In this document: piece by piece, positions 9,423 to 19,157 of the stretch | Layout: each line of letters starts with the position of its first letter | Position numbering within the stretch: position 1 is the stretch's first letter | Origin: Astropecten irregularis | Lineage: Eukaryota > Echinodermata > Asteroidea > Paxillosida > Astropectinidae | Reading direction: 5' to 3' | Assembly (NCBI GenBank): GCA_963971285.1 | Contig: OZ020252.1 | Span: 16,963,662-17,027,661 of the forward strand | Length of the DNA: 64,000 bases | Made by a program: the position numbers and the translations under genes | Notes under the pieces: generated by a model | Told to the model about the DNA's origin: nothing | What the model saw: only the letters and a program-made list of their open reading frames with translations | Databases searched by the model: none

Positions 9423-12400
9423 CTATATAGGTTGAAATAGACCAATTAAAATGACTATACATCTATCACTTCAGGGAACAGACAGGATGGGCGGGGTGTT
9501 AATTGGTGGTGGTGGTGGGGGGGGGGGGGTTCCTAATACAATTAAAGACTTTCTTTGATACACAAATGTCACACAAACCTAAATGTTTCCAAACATATTC
9601 TCAACAAAATTTTGAGAATAATTATGTTTGGAAACATTTAGGTTAATGTCGAACACCAAACTATAAGTCCATATATTTATAGCTCTTTATACAGGGTGTC
9701 CCAGAAAAACAAACACAAAAACCGAGATATAAAAATGTTTAATCACATTTTTAATATCACTTTGGAATAAAGGATAATCTGTCATCCTTTCCCCATGTTT
9801 TTCCTGATTGAATCATTATTAATTTTGAAAGGGTAATAAATGTATTATTTCTTTGAAATTCAGCTATCGTTGTGCAAACGACTTTTAATAATCATGCTTC
9901 ATAATTGCCTTAAGTCATTCATGTGTGACGTGTGTATCATATATGAATGGTATCAAATGAAAGATGAGGAACTTCAAGCTTTTCAAATATGTGTCATTTA
10001 TTATTCAAAAGTGAAATTTAAGTATATGGTTAAAAATGTATAAATCTCGGTTTCGTGTTTTTTTTCTGGTACACACTGTAATTTTAACAATAACAACCGC
10101 TCCATAGTAAAAACAAGCAAAACGAGTTCAGGCAACATTTAAACAACTACTTGAAGGAGAAATTAATTTTGTTTCTTTGTTGTTAAACCTCTTCAGACCA
10201 AAAGACTTTTTCATTTTGAATACAAGGCCGTGTCCCAATTCTCTGGCTGCGGCTGCAAATTACGCATGTACCTATGGCAGCCACTAGCCAGTGACTGCAG
10301 CCATTTCCATAGACTTGTGTGTTATTTGCGGTCGCAGCCAGAGAATTGGAACACGGCCCAAGTAGGCTACTTGGCTCAGTATCAGCGATTGCATAAAAGA
10401 TCTAAATGTACATTTTTATTCTAGTAAGATTCCTTTAAAATACCTATAGGCCATCCTAAAAAAAAGGAGCAAGGGCCTTAATTATGGCACAATGATCTGA
10501 CACAAGATTTACCTCCAAGCAGCAAGATTTCAGAGCCGAGGCCGGTACATTAAAGATGAGTGCTTCATTCCACACCGGATCGCAAGTGTTCTTCTTCACT
10601 GTGGTCTTTTTCTTTCTGAACCGTTTCCCGCCTTGTAGAAGGGTCACCTTGACGAAAGGATCTGGATGAAAAACCCAAAAGAAGAAACTGGTCGTTGGCG
10701 GCAGCAAACAGGATTTCCTGGTTGATGGTTGATGCACCATTCTCACTTGGCCAAAATATTGTCATTGCTTGGTTGGAAATTGACCTTCGTGTCTGTGTTT
10801 TTATTGCAGGACAATGCCATAACAATATTGATCTCAATTCCCCTTGTTAAGAGAATTTAAAAACACATTCTGACATGACTTCACGATCCACATACACAAT
10901 TCATTAAGTGTTCCTATAGACCTATAGTTCCATCCACCCTACATTCGAAGCAGTGCAATCAATTCAACCCGAGGCTTGGATTCAAATTTAGTCTGGTACC
11001 CGTCTTCTTTTTATAATTTGTGTTATCTTTTCCGACGGGTGCACAAGGAAGGTGACAAGATGGATGCGCCGTGAAAAGATCTTTTGTTTTGTTTACAAAC
11101 ACTACTGACATGCTGGTTGGCAATACTTGACATGGGCCGCCAAATTTTGCAAATCATTTCGTCTTCTTGACAGACGGCGTGACCAAATTCATCATAATTT
11201 GCAAACTTTCCATCGGCTGTACAAATACATACAATTTTTGCTTGTGTTGTTTCCATTACATTCAGCACTATCTTTCAACGTTTATGAAATGATGTGTACA
11301 AATTGCGTTCAAATTGTGGTAATTATTTTGTTATGCCCTGCTTTGATGGCTCGCCATAGTTTCCAGCATGCTGGTTGGCAAAAGCTCGGTCTGTGACGTT
11401 GCAAAAGAAAGGTCTATATTGCCGAATATTTATTTTATAACTTACCAGCACTTCCACTGATGTCCATTGTTTTCAAATTACGCGCCTTCATAATGACAAT
11501 GGTTAACCGTTCAGCAGTAGGTAGGTAACTTATGGAAAATAGCACATCACCAAGGCTACCATGTCTCTGTATATTCACAACAAATCAACAAATCAACACA
11601 AATTATTGATTATTCAAATGTATGTAATAAAAATATAATACTTTGAGGTGCCGTTGTGTGATATGAAACAAAAACATAATAATACAGTGTAAGAACATTT
11701 CACAGGATGGATAAGCTTTTTATTGAAATAATGATAGTCATTGAAAAGTGAACATAGAAAAATTTACAGGAGCGGGATTCGAACCTGCGATCCCCTGAAT
11801 ACCGTATCGACACTTTGTTTAAACGTTTCAGTGATTTAAACTTTATCCAGTCAGTTTCCCTTGTGCATGGCTACTCGATAAAAATAATATTAGTAGAATT
11901 GAATTCTATATTGTCAATAAGGTAGACCTACGTAGCGACTTCTGAAAAATGAAGTCAAGGGTCGATTTCACTAAACTCATCGTAACTTACTATCAATCAT
12001 ATGATTTGTGATACATTGCAGCCCTACGTAGAAGTCGAAGGATACGATGGCTTAAAGGTAATATCATACTTTGGTTTTTATCAAAGAAATACAGATTCAT
12101 GGGCAAAATTATCAAGACAGATACCATTACAGTCATCTATGAAAATTTCAGTCCCATATGGTGCCCACTTTTTGAGAACACAGTGAAAAACAGCCACAAT
12201 ATTTCTGAAGTGTTTTCTCTTTTAATTTTGATCTTTTAAAAGATGAAAAAGATTTTCGGTCGTTGTTTTACCAATTTCGGGATAAATACACCATTTCGTT
12301 CAGAAAGATTTTAACGGTATGTTTCTACCACCACCATCTTCGTATACCCTGTAAGTTATACGTAAATCTGTGAACATTTCGGTTTGGGTTTTTTACCAAA

Positions 12401-15400
12401 GTATGATACTACCTTTAAACTTAGTATCTCGAGTTACGATCGATCGTAGGGCTTCGTGACATCTACCCAAAGTAAAAATGCTGATGTCAGAGTTTGACCT
12501 TTGCCAATTTGTATTATTGTATAACACCTACCGACTGAGGATCTTCCAAGTCGCTCCATACGTCTACCTCTCTAGATACATCGATATCAGACAGTGGTAT
12601 AGACACCTCACCAATGGCGTCATGTCTAGAGAACTTGTCGAAGTCATACACGTTCATGCGCAGCGTCTTGCCGTGTGTCTCCTCGTATGTCATCGGAAAC
12701 TTGAACTTCTCGTTGAAGGTCGGATTCAGGGTCTTTCTCTGATTACACAATTAGGAACGATGTAATAAAACATCATTATAAAAATTGTAGGGCATAATTA
12801 GATGGAACTTAACCCTACAGACGAAATTATATTCAATCTGTTTGGAGAAAGGAGAACCTGACGTTTCGATCCTAGGATCTGTCTCAAAGGCTTGGAGTTA
12901 GGAGGCCCTGACGTTTCGATCAAGCCCTTTGAAACTAATCCTGCTAGGAGTCCTGCTAAACGTCAGGGCCTCCTCGCTTTTGATGGGTTGCTAAGCAATT
13001 TGAAGCACTTTGTTACTCGTTTTTAATATTACAACCTACAAACCTATAATAAAATCATTGTTTAAGATAAAAATTATACCTCCCGATTTAAGGCCAAAGT
13101 GGGTTGAAAACCGGATTCGAATTTAACATTGCAACTATTTCGTGATACTATAGGAAAAGGTTACTCGCCCCAAAAACATCAAAAATATTGTGTCAGATAA
13201 TTTAATAAAACTCATTTCTTTCAATGACAATCAAAACAATATCCGCTTAATCAATTTGCTGTTTATAAAGCGGTTTAGATTAATTATAGAAAAATTCTGG
13301 TATAGTCTAGGGCCATGACGTTAGAAAGGCCGTGTCCGAAACGGGCTTCCAGGGCTACGGCTAGGTCTATTGTCTAGGGGTCTCTGCGTATTTCCAATGG
13401 AGCGAAGACCTAGACCTAGCTCTAGACAACGGATTCGGATGCAGCCTTAGACTCGCTCAAACCAAAGCCTACTTTGAGAGAGGAATAACCTTGCCGCTAG
13501 AGGGCGCACTTAGTCTAAGCCAAAGATTAACTTTATACGATGAAACTTCAGACGACTCATTCCATCTGGAGGGAATTCGAACCGGCGACTTCCTTTGAAT
13601 AATTATAAAGGGAACTTTTTATATAAACTGAATCCCATCATTATAAGGAATAGGACATTCGCATTTTAGTTAAATTTTATAGTTGAGATTTGAGAAGAGC
13701 AGTTGAAGCATGAGCAAACTAGAGTGAGAAGAATAGGGAGGAGATGACAAATCAAAGGAGAGCACGCTGGAAGCAAAGAGCTTAAGTTTACTGTGCTACT
13801 CCATAGTGTATTAAAACAAGCCTTTACACTATATCCAGGTTCAGCATTATGATAATGTCAGCAAAATATCAAAAAATTGACCGCGATGACTACAAAACAC
13901 TGAGATTTGATGGCTATTGACCCTCTGTGATATAGGTATATAATTGATTGAAGGCATAGTGCACTTTATGATAGGACACAGAGCCACATGTGGTCTGGCG
14001 TGTAGTAATGAACGAATTATGATTACCACTATAGGGAGCAGGTGGAAGTACGAACACCTAGGCCAGACCGGTATATCATGGGTCCATCAAGGAGAGTGCA
14101 GAAAAAGGTAAGATCAAAACGACTGATAGAATAGATGTACAGTGTACCATAAACAAATAATAATAATGAGCTCAAGGACAGTATACCAACAGACAACCAG
14201 AAAGCCTACTGACAAACAAACTCGACATTGGGTAGGCCATATACCATCTTCCCATAAACCTTATTCACGGCGAATCCATCGTACATTCGAAGCAGTACAA
14301 TCAAACTGAGGCTGGTACTAAGTCTGGTAATAAGTCTGGTACCCGTTTTCCTTTTTAGAAATGATGTTATCTTTTCCAAAGGGTGTACAAGGAAGGTGAC
14401 AACATGGATGCGCCGTGAATTTAGACCTATTACTGAGCATAGGGCCTTGGTTTGAGGAAGAGACCATTAATCTGAAGTCATATTCACCTGCACGTTGGAT
14501 TGTTTGATGCGCTTTTCCTTGTCTGGCTCCAGGGATAGTTTCACGTATGGATCGCTGGTTCCGCCAAAGTCCATCGCCGGAAGGTTTGCAGCTGCAAATA
14601 AAATCAACACCGCCAAAGAACATCAAGGGAAATAATGGATAACAAATTTTTTTTCAATGAATGGACTTTGCTGTTTGTTTGGTTTACTAATTAAATGTGT
14701 TGTTTTTCTTCCAAATCAGTGACTGCATGCATTCAATGCACAAACGGGCGCGTTTGCAGATTCGCTTTGAAACGCTGCCATTTTGTTTGCTTTTATAATT
14801 TTTAAAGGCAGCGTACAATATTTGCATGGCCTCCAAAACAATCACCATGGGAAATCTTGGTTCATCAGATGCTGGGTTTTTCAAGGAAATCAAGATTTAG
14901 TGTCTTTTAAAAAGATAATTCGTCTGAACTATTTAGAAAATTAGAAGTATTTCGAAAGCGTGGTGTAAGTTACCGTGAAGGATTCGGAGGGGGGGGGGGG
15001 TATTTCGGCCGTATTTCTGCTATCTTATTTGATGAACAAAGCGTAAAAGGTACTTGAAACAACGTCTGTAAGGAAGTTTAAGACCTTCACTTTCTGTTTA
15101 AGTACCAAATTCAGCCAATACGCAAATCTTTGCAAAAATCTTATAATGCTCCCTTTAAGTTCGTAAAACTTTTAAATGTGTGCAGTCGTGGTTATAATTT
15201 AAACTAAGTCATGTGTACCTTCCACGAGTTTCACCACAAAATCCGACGTGTTGAAGTCGTACTTGAGCTTGACGTGCAGTCGACCGCGTTTGTATTTCTT
15301 CTTGGCCGTGTCAGTCCCCTCACCCTCGGCCCCTCCCTTCAGGACCAGCATTTCGTTGTTCCGGGCGTAAAGTTCCGGCTGCACCGTACCGATGTCCGAC

Positions 15401-18400
15401 TCGAACGAACCGCCCGCGCTGCACTCGCTGGTCAGGCTCCGCCGGTCCGCCTCGCTGATGGACGGTGCGGTGGCAGCTCCGAGCAGGGACTGTCGAGACA
15501 GTGAGAGCTGGCGGCGGAGGTCGGAGCGGGAGCTCCCCAGAGGTGTCTGGGATTGCACGGGAACAACGCCGGGCTGGACGGCTACCTTTTCCGATGGGAT
15601 GTAAAACTCCTGCATTTGAAAAGAGAATAACAATTAGAGAGACCACTGAAACTAACCAATCACATATCCTACGACGCCCATTTCTAACATAAAATGGTCC
15701 AAGAGTTTTAAGGTGTACAAAATTTAAGTGGAAGCAGAACTCATTTCATCCTCCGTAATGACAATTCATGATGTAACCTGCTCAAACTGCACTCACAAAT
15801 TCAAAGCAGATTCTAGTTTGCAATAATTTTTGCATTTAATATTTAAATGTATATGGAATATTTTGTTTTTTCGGCAGACGCACTTAGTTCAAGCAAGTAG
15901 CAACTGCAATTTCGGTCGTGACGGCTAAAGGGCGCCCTCAAACGGTTATGATGAAATCAGCCATGGATGAGACGGTTTACTCTTCAAAGCGACCTTGAAA
16001 TAAACATCAACCGTTCGTATGTATACTATTTCATTATCTTTTACGAGAGTTTTTTCCCTTTAACCAATATCTGACATATCCCCTCTAACTCTTACTCATG
16101 GAAATATTTCCATTTTTTTTCTGTCTAATTTCCCGCCCTCTATCTGTTAGTTTCAGAATTCTGTTCTCAATCGGTTCGTCTACTTGACTAGCTGTCTGTC
16201 CCCACCTCATGGTTCTCTTTATTATAGTTTAGCGTCGTTTGTTTGTTTAAATGTTTGCCTGTCGTTTTGGACTGTCTTTTTTTCTGTGTATCGTTCCATA
16301 TTGTAAGTGCCATATCCACTGAGGCTTAAATGTCATAACTTACTCGAATATTTTAGATTCATTTCTTTACAAGCCATTGCCTTCTCGCTTTTGGTTAGAC
16401 GTACTCTGATAAGCAACTTGTATACACTAAAATAATCATAAGAAATTCATCCAACTTCTATAAGCCTACATCGATACAATAGTGTAGACATGTCATCAGA
16501 CCTGGGGGGTTGATCTTGTAGCTGGGTCGTACTTCCATATACGTTTGTGCACAAAATCATTTTTTAAATATATAAAAAGTGAAAAACCTGGGGGGCTGCA
16601 ACCCCCCCCCCCCCCAGTCTTCCCCAGTGATCTACGCCCATGTATCGATATATCGATACATGTTTCAGTTTGAGTAAAAATGTGCTTCGAATTTAATGAA
16701 ATAATTGTGATTACTATAGAAATTAGGGAAGGTTGGCCTAGATACCAAGCAACACGTTATCATCACTGCATGACTGCATGCGAGCTTATGAATCTTATAT
16801 CTGATTATCAACCATGCCAATGACATGGTCGATTTCAGGATTACCTTAATATACCCAATATATATCGTCATATGAGGATGTCTGCGTTGATGTATACGAA
16901 ATAGGCCTCAAAGAAAAATCCACCACAATGATTGAATTACAAAGCAATTTAACAAATATTCATAAAGCTTATCTTCTTGTAATACACACCGTTTTAATAT
17001 TGTGAGTTGACTACACTTTATTATCTCAGGAGACTTCATATTCAATTTAATGCGATTAATGTAGGGGTTTTTTTCCTCTCGTCTGTGTTTCACCAAAGCG
17101 ATTCCTTATAATTTCGCCATCGGACGGTTTCCCGTTTCCTCTCACCAGACGCCAAATTAATTTAAAAATCTGAAAATAGCCGAGGAAGATATATGATGAA
17201 GATATACATTCAGGCAAAAAAAAGGCAGCAAAGGGAGATATAATTAAATACTGATCTCACTTATCACACACTCCACTGAGAGTGCTCCATTAATACAGGC
17301 TTCAGTTCTTATTAATAATGTTTCCTAATATACCAGATACTCTGCTTATTTCAGCGGTTTGTTTCCAGAGCTTTGATGTTGGAGTTTTATGTCCCATCAG
17401 GTTTCGTGATTGCACTTTGAATAATTAAATTATATTCTAATATAATTACAGAGATATAATGATGTTATATACTTCATCAGTGCTCACTGTATTATTTCCA
17501 ACTTATGTGATCCATTACTCAGTAACATATACATGTACATGTGCATGAAAAATCCTCTGAATATCAATGTACTGTGTGTGGTGAAGATACTGTACTGTAG
17601 ATATGACAGTCAACAACAGACTGGTGTTTGTAAGTTCACGGTTGATAGTACTATAACTCATAATTATTATGGGTATGACACAGGTATACACACCAAGGCT
17701 AAGTCTATAATTGCACACGAATCAATAACATACAGCTGTGTGTGTATTTGATTTATGCTAATACAGATTAACATAATTCATGAAGTGGGCGGGGATGTTA
17801 ACATAATATCTGTAATGATGTGGCACGGAATGGTTGGACAGTGCTAGATGTTTCGATGAACAAAGTTGTATAACATTACAGCATTTGGACCCAAAATGGC
17901 CTCTCATAGGTTGTGTGCACAGGACGACGTGTAGGATATTGTCCGGCAATTCTCTATATCAATAGGTACGTCATGAATGACCCGCCATTTTTAGAACAAT
18001 GTTTCAGACCTGAATTGTTGATGCTCTTTTTTATATCCTTGGATCAAGATCGGGGAGGTAAAAATCAAAGAGTTAGGGCTAATAATTACTTTGAACTATG
18101 AAGCCAACTAAGTAAGTGTAGTCCATAGACAGATACCATAGAACATCGTTCAATTTTGGACCCAATATGGCCTCACGATTGAGTCCCTTAATTCGCAACT
18201 CTCGTAATGTAAATATATGGCTTTGGTATGGATATGAGACTCCATCTGTACATAGATTATATGCATAGAGGGGCCCGCAATATGGATACAACATGGCCGA
18301 CGATGCAACGCCCCCACACGGTGCATCATGGACAGCCATATTTATACCCTGTCCTATACTATAATACTTATACCATACATGTATACTATCTTACCCGCAT

Positions 18401-18734
18401 AAATTGAGGATGGCGATATAGAAGGCATTGCACGATTTGGATCTTTTGTTATCTCATCGATCTCATGCACCAATGAAACAAAACAAACATTAAGAAAGAA
18501 AACACAACTAAGACGAAGTAGAAAAACTGATTTATCCACTGGAATCTGCAAGTCATAATTATACCGTACCTGAGTTGGTTTAGCCATGGCAATGTTCTTC
18601 TGTGCTTCGTGGTCTTTGTGTCGTTTCTTGCAGACCTGACAGCAATTGGTGTATTTGTATAACATCATGGGTACCACCACCATTAGGGCCGCCCCTGCTC
18701 CGCAGACCACGCCTATGATCAGTACAGCTACCAT
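9267..18734 (-). CDS. Synaptotagmin, seven coding exons, 430 residues (whole gene span)
   Basis: Joining exons 18734-18570, 15609-15219, 14591-14488, 12738-12532, 11566-11446, 10661-10513 and 9422-9267 gives 1,293 nt without an internal stop. All junctions are GT/AG with matching phases. Order: membrane anchor (residues 2-26), Cys cluster CCQVC (31-35), Ser/Arg-rich linker (56-160), C2A (about 164-288) and C2B (about 292-428), ending WHTLQE. Synaptotagmins are membrane-anchored C2 proteins acting in calcium-triggered vesicle fusion with SNAREs. C2A has D193, D199, D252, D254 and D260, the full calcium-ligand set. C2B has D324, D330, D384 and D386, but G392 sits where the fifth Asp is expected. 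The C2B polybasic patch (RKKKTTVKK, 345-353) is present. Which paralogue this is I cannot tell. An in-frame TAA lies just upstream of the ATG. Insertions in the introns are described separately. Confidence 0.95.
9575..9644. repeat. Hairpin in synaptotagmin intron 6
   Basis: AACCTAAATGTTTCCAAACA (9576-9595) is exactly inverted at 9625-9644, with further partial pairing (TTCTCAA/TTGAGAA) around a loop of a few bases. It looks like a small foldback repeat remnant. Confidence 0.75.
9692..10078. mobile_element. Tc1/mariner-like MITE, 387 bp, TA target duplication
   Basis: The left end CAGGGTGTCCCAGAAAAAC and the right end (inverse of TTTTTCTGGTACACACTG) are imperfect inverted repeats. Both continue into an inverted CGAGAT/ATCTCGG block. 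TA lies on each side (9690-9691 and 10079-10080), the mariner-type target duplication. The interior lacks a transposase. It lies in intron 6. Confidence 0.8.
10226..10358 (+). mobile_element. Short MITE, GGCCGTGTCCCAATTCTC ends, copy 1
   Basis: GGCCGTGTCCCAATTCTCTG at the left mirrors the right end (GGCCGTGTTCCAATTCTCTG when inverted), followed by GCTGCG/CGCAGC. The interior CCATAGACTTGTGTG and GACTGCAG recur, inverted, in the copy at 47352-47502. It lies in intron 6. Confidence 0.85.
10513..10661 (-). CDS. Synaptotagmin coding exon 6: C2B polybasic strand
   Basis: It encodes residues 330-379: [19 protein letters not shown] followed by [18 protein letters not shown] and [13 protein letters not shown]. 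The polybasic patch is the region that binds acidic phospholipid and SNAREs in this family. Acceptor TTTTTCATCCAG, donor GAG|GTAAAT. The Asp at 330 is split across the junction. Confidence 0.94.
10940..11077 (+). repeat. Partial copy of the CACGGCG-end MITE
   Basis: TACATTCGAAGCAGT, GTCTGGTACCCGT, GTTATCTTTTCC, CAAGGAAGGTGACAA and ATGGATGCGCCGTGAA all recur in order at 14280-14420. The left terminus is lost. It lies in intron 5 of the synaptotagmin gene. Confidence 0.75.
11446..11566 (-). CDS. Synaptotagmin coding exon 5: start of C2B
   Basis: It encodes residues 290-329 plus one base: [20 protein letters not shown], then [20 protein letters not shown]. It has no long open frame of its own. 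The C2B opening motif, D324, acceptor GAATATACAG and donor GCTG|GTAAGT identify it, and its phases fit both neighbours exactly. Confidence 0.93.
11738..11810 (-). mobile_element. tRNA-derived SINE fragment, copy 2
   Basis: On the minus strand it reads ACGGTATTCAGG, then GGTTCGAATCCCGCTCC (a B-box-like core), then a tail AATTTTTCTATGTTCACTTTT. The same order occurs at 48173-48240, and the shared tail beyond the tRNA part is what marks a SINE. The 5' half (A box) is lost. It lies in intron 4. Confidence 0.65.
11959..12468 (-). mobile_element. GGGTCGATTTCAC-end MITE, interrupted by a TTAA MITE
   Basis: Its outer ends GGGTCGATTTCAC and (inverted) GGGTAGATGTCACGAAG bracket 143 bp of element sequence split by the insertion at 12052-12418. 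The intact relative at 46950-47103, read inverted, follows the same order: CATCGTAACTTACTATCAAT, TTGCAGCCC, CACGTAGAA, ACGATGG, then CTCGAGTTACGATCGATCG. It lies in intron 4. Confidence 0.85.
12052..12418 (-). mobile_element. TTAA-flanked MITE nested in another MITE, 367 bp
   Basis: It runs from TTAAAGGTAATATCATACTT to CCAAAGTATGATACTACCTTTAA (inverted ends). It is the reverse of the 38350-38711 type: CCATTTTTTGAGAA-like block, a TTTTAATTTTGATCTTTTAAAAGAT palindromic centre, then CACCATCTTCGTATACCCTG. It sits at ACGATGG(C)TTA inside the host MITE, matching ACGATGGGTTA in the uninterrupted copy. Confidence 0.9.
12532..12738 (-). CDS. Synaptotagmin coding exon 4: C2A calcium loop 3
   Basis: It encodes residues 221-289, starting [12 protein letters not shown] and including [15 protein letters not shown] with D252, D254 and D260. 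It ends DLEDPQS. Acceptor GTGTAATCAG, donor TCG|GTAGGT, phase 0 at both ends. Confidence 0.94.
12901..12973. repeat. Small foldback repeat in intron 3
   Basis: GGAGGCCCTGACGTTT (12901-12916) is exactly inverted at 12958-12973. A related CCTGACGTTTCGATCCTAGG stands just upstream at about 12856-12875, so this seems to be part of a larger damaged repeat. Confidence 0.75.
13326..13451. mobile_element. Short MITE with imperfect GGCCGTGTCCGAA ends
   Basis: AAGGCCGTGTCCGAA at the left pairs imperfectly with the right end (AAGGCTGCATCCGAA when inverted). The internal GCTAGGTCT...CTAG blocks are also mirrored (CCTAGACCTAGCTCTAG). It resembles in size and tip, but not interior, the 10226 and 47352 family. 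It lies in intron 3. Confidence 0.6.
13563..13600 (-). mobile_element. tRNA-derived SINE fragment, copy 3
   Basis: The minus strand reads ATTCAAAGGAAGTCGCCGG then TTCGAATTCCCTCCAGATGG, a B-box-like core almost identical to 48181-48218 (GGTCGCCGGTTCGAATCCCG). Only the 3' half of the tRNA-like head is kept. It lies in intron 3. Confidence 0.5.
14264..14420 (+). mobile_element. MITE with ATTCACGGCG ends, 157 bp
   Basis: ATTCACGGCGAATCCAT at the left is inverted as ATGGATGCGCCGTGAAT at the right. A partial copy stands at 10940-11077. It ends 67 bp from exon 3, in intron 3. Confidence 0.75.
14488..14591 (-). CDS. Synaptotagmin coding exon 3: C2A calcium loop 1
   Basis: It encodes [19 protein letters not shown] onwards (residues 186-220, first codon split with exon 2). 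It carries the loop-1 Asp pair D193 and D199 in the hallmark GTSDPYVK motif. Acceptor TTTATTTGCAG, donor CAG|GTGAAT, phase 0. It is only 104 nt long. Confidence 0.93.
14802..15158 (+). mobile_element. TTAA-flanked MITE of a second interior type, 357 bp
   Basis: The ends are TTAAAGGCAGCGTACAATAT and (inverted) TTAAAGGGAGCATTATAAGA, within TTAA. The interior is unrelated to the 38350 type but is shared, inverted, with 54539-54926 and in part with 4455-4660. A G run (about 14989-15000) lies inside. It fills most of intron 2, only 61 bp from exon 2. Confidence 0.85.
15219..15609 (-). CDS. Synaptotagmin coding exon 2: linker and start of C2A
   Basis: It encodes residues 56-185 plus one base. The acceptor is TTTTCAAATGCAG before GAGTTTTAC. 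The linker is rich in Ser, Gln and Arg ([15 protein letters not shown], 84-98), with possible phosphorylation-type Ser contexts, then acidic GGAEGEG and basic KKKYKR. C2A begins at [12 protein letters not shown]. The donor is GAAG|GTACAC, phase 1. This exon is GC-rich against its surroundings, giving spurious frames on the other strand. Confidence 0.92.
15610..18569 (-). other. Synaptotagmin intron 1, about 3 kb
   Basis: No additional coding exon was recognised. It holds a C run at about 16602-16616 with CCTGGGGGGCTGCA before it and GATCTACGCCCATG after it (hAT-like MITE end), and a TATCGATA tract at about 16641-16655. Much of the rest is AT-rich. Alternative or regulatory exons cannot be excluded. 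Confidence 0.6.
18570..18734 (-). CDS. Synaptotagmin coding exon 1: membrane anchor
   Basis: It encodes residues 1-55, beginning [20 protein letters not shown]: a hydrophobic segment right at the N-terminus, then a basic and Cys-rich stretch ([15 protein letters not shown]). There is almost no lumenal part. The exon itself seems to start at 18754 after a pyrimidine-rich tract and TGCAG, leaving 20 nt of 5' UTR. A TAA in frame within those 20 nt fixes this ATG as the first one (A at -3, G at +4). The donor after CAG is GTACGG (18569 downwards), phase 0. Further 5' UTR exons and the promoter must lie above 18754 and were not identified. Confidence 0.9.
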
Positions 18735-18801
18735 GATCGTCAGAAGATGTTAAACTGCAGAAGAGTGATGAAGGAAAATAAAAAACATGATTAAGTTAGT
18801 T

Positions 18802-19157
18802 TTAAGGCATGTACAACATTGGTAACAAACCAAAACAGAAATGTTCATAGATTTACGTATAACTTTCAGGGTATGAAGATGGTGCTGATAGAAACATACG
18901 GTTGAAATATTTCCGCCTGAAATGTATTGTAATTATCCAGTAGACCAATTAAGACCAAAAACAGTTTTGATCTCGGGGTAAGATCAAAACCATTCTTTGT
19001 GTTTTTTACGAAAAATTTAGTCAGGTTTCCACTATTTTCTCATGACTCAGATGCCCGATTGAACAAAGGTTTGTAATGTAGGCCTACCTACATGATGGAT
19101 TAGACAAAGTGTGAGTGCTACACTGTGACCTTAACCACCCATGTGTTATACCTTTAA
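18802..19157 (+). mobile_element. TTAA-flanked MITE, 356 bp, upstream of the synaptotagmin first coding exon
   Basis: It begins TTAAGGCATGTACAACATTG and ends (inverted) TTAAAGGTATAACACATGGG. The left half (CAAAACAGAAATGTTCATAG, GTATGAAGATGGTGCTG, TTTCCGCCTGAAATG) matches the 38350 type. The centre GATCTCGGGGTAAGATC and right half (CATGACTCAGATG) match 23711, 34454 and 40794. It is 48 bp upstream of the inferred acceptor of exon 1. Confidence 0.85.

Noticed and set aside
15211-15692. Plus-strand and other-frame minus-strand open frames over synaptotagmin exon 2
   Set aside because: They are shadows of a GC-rich coding exon read in wrong frames.
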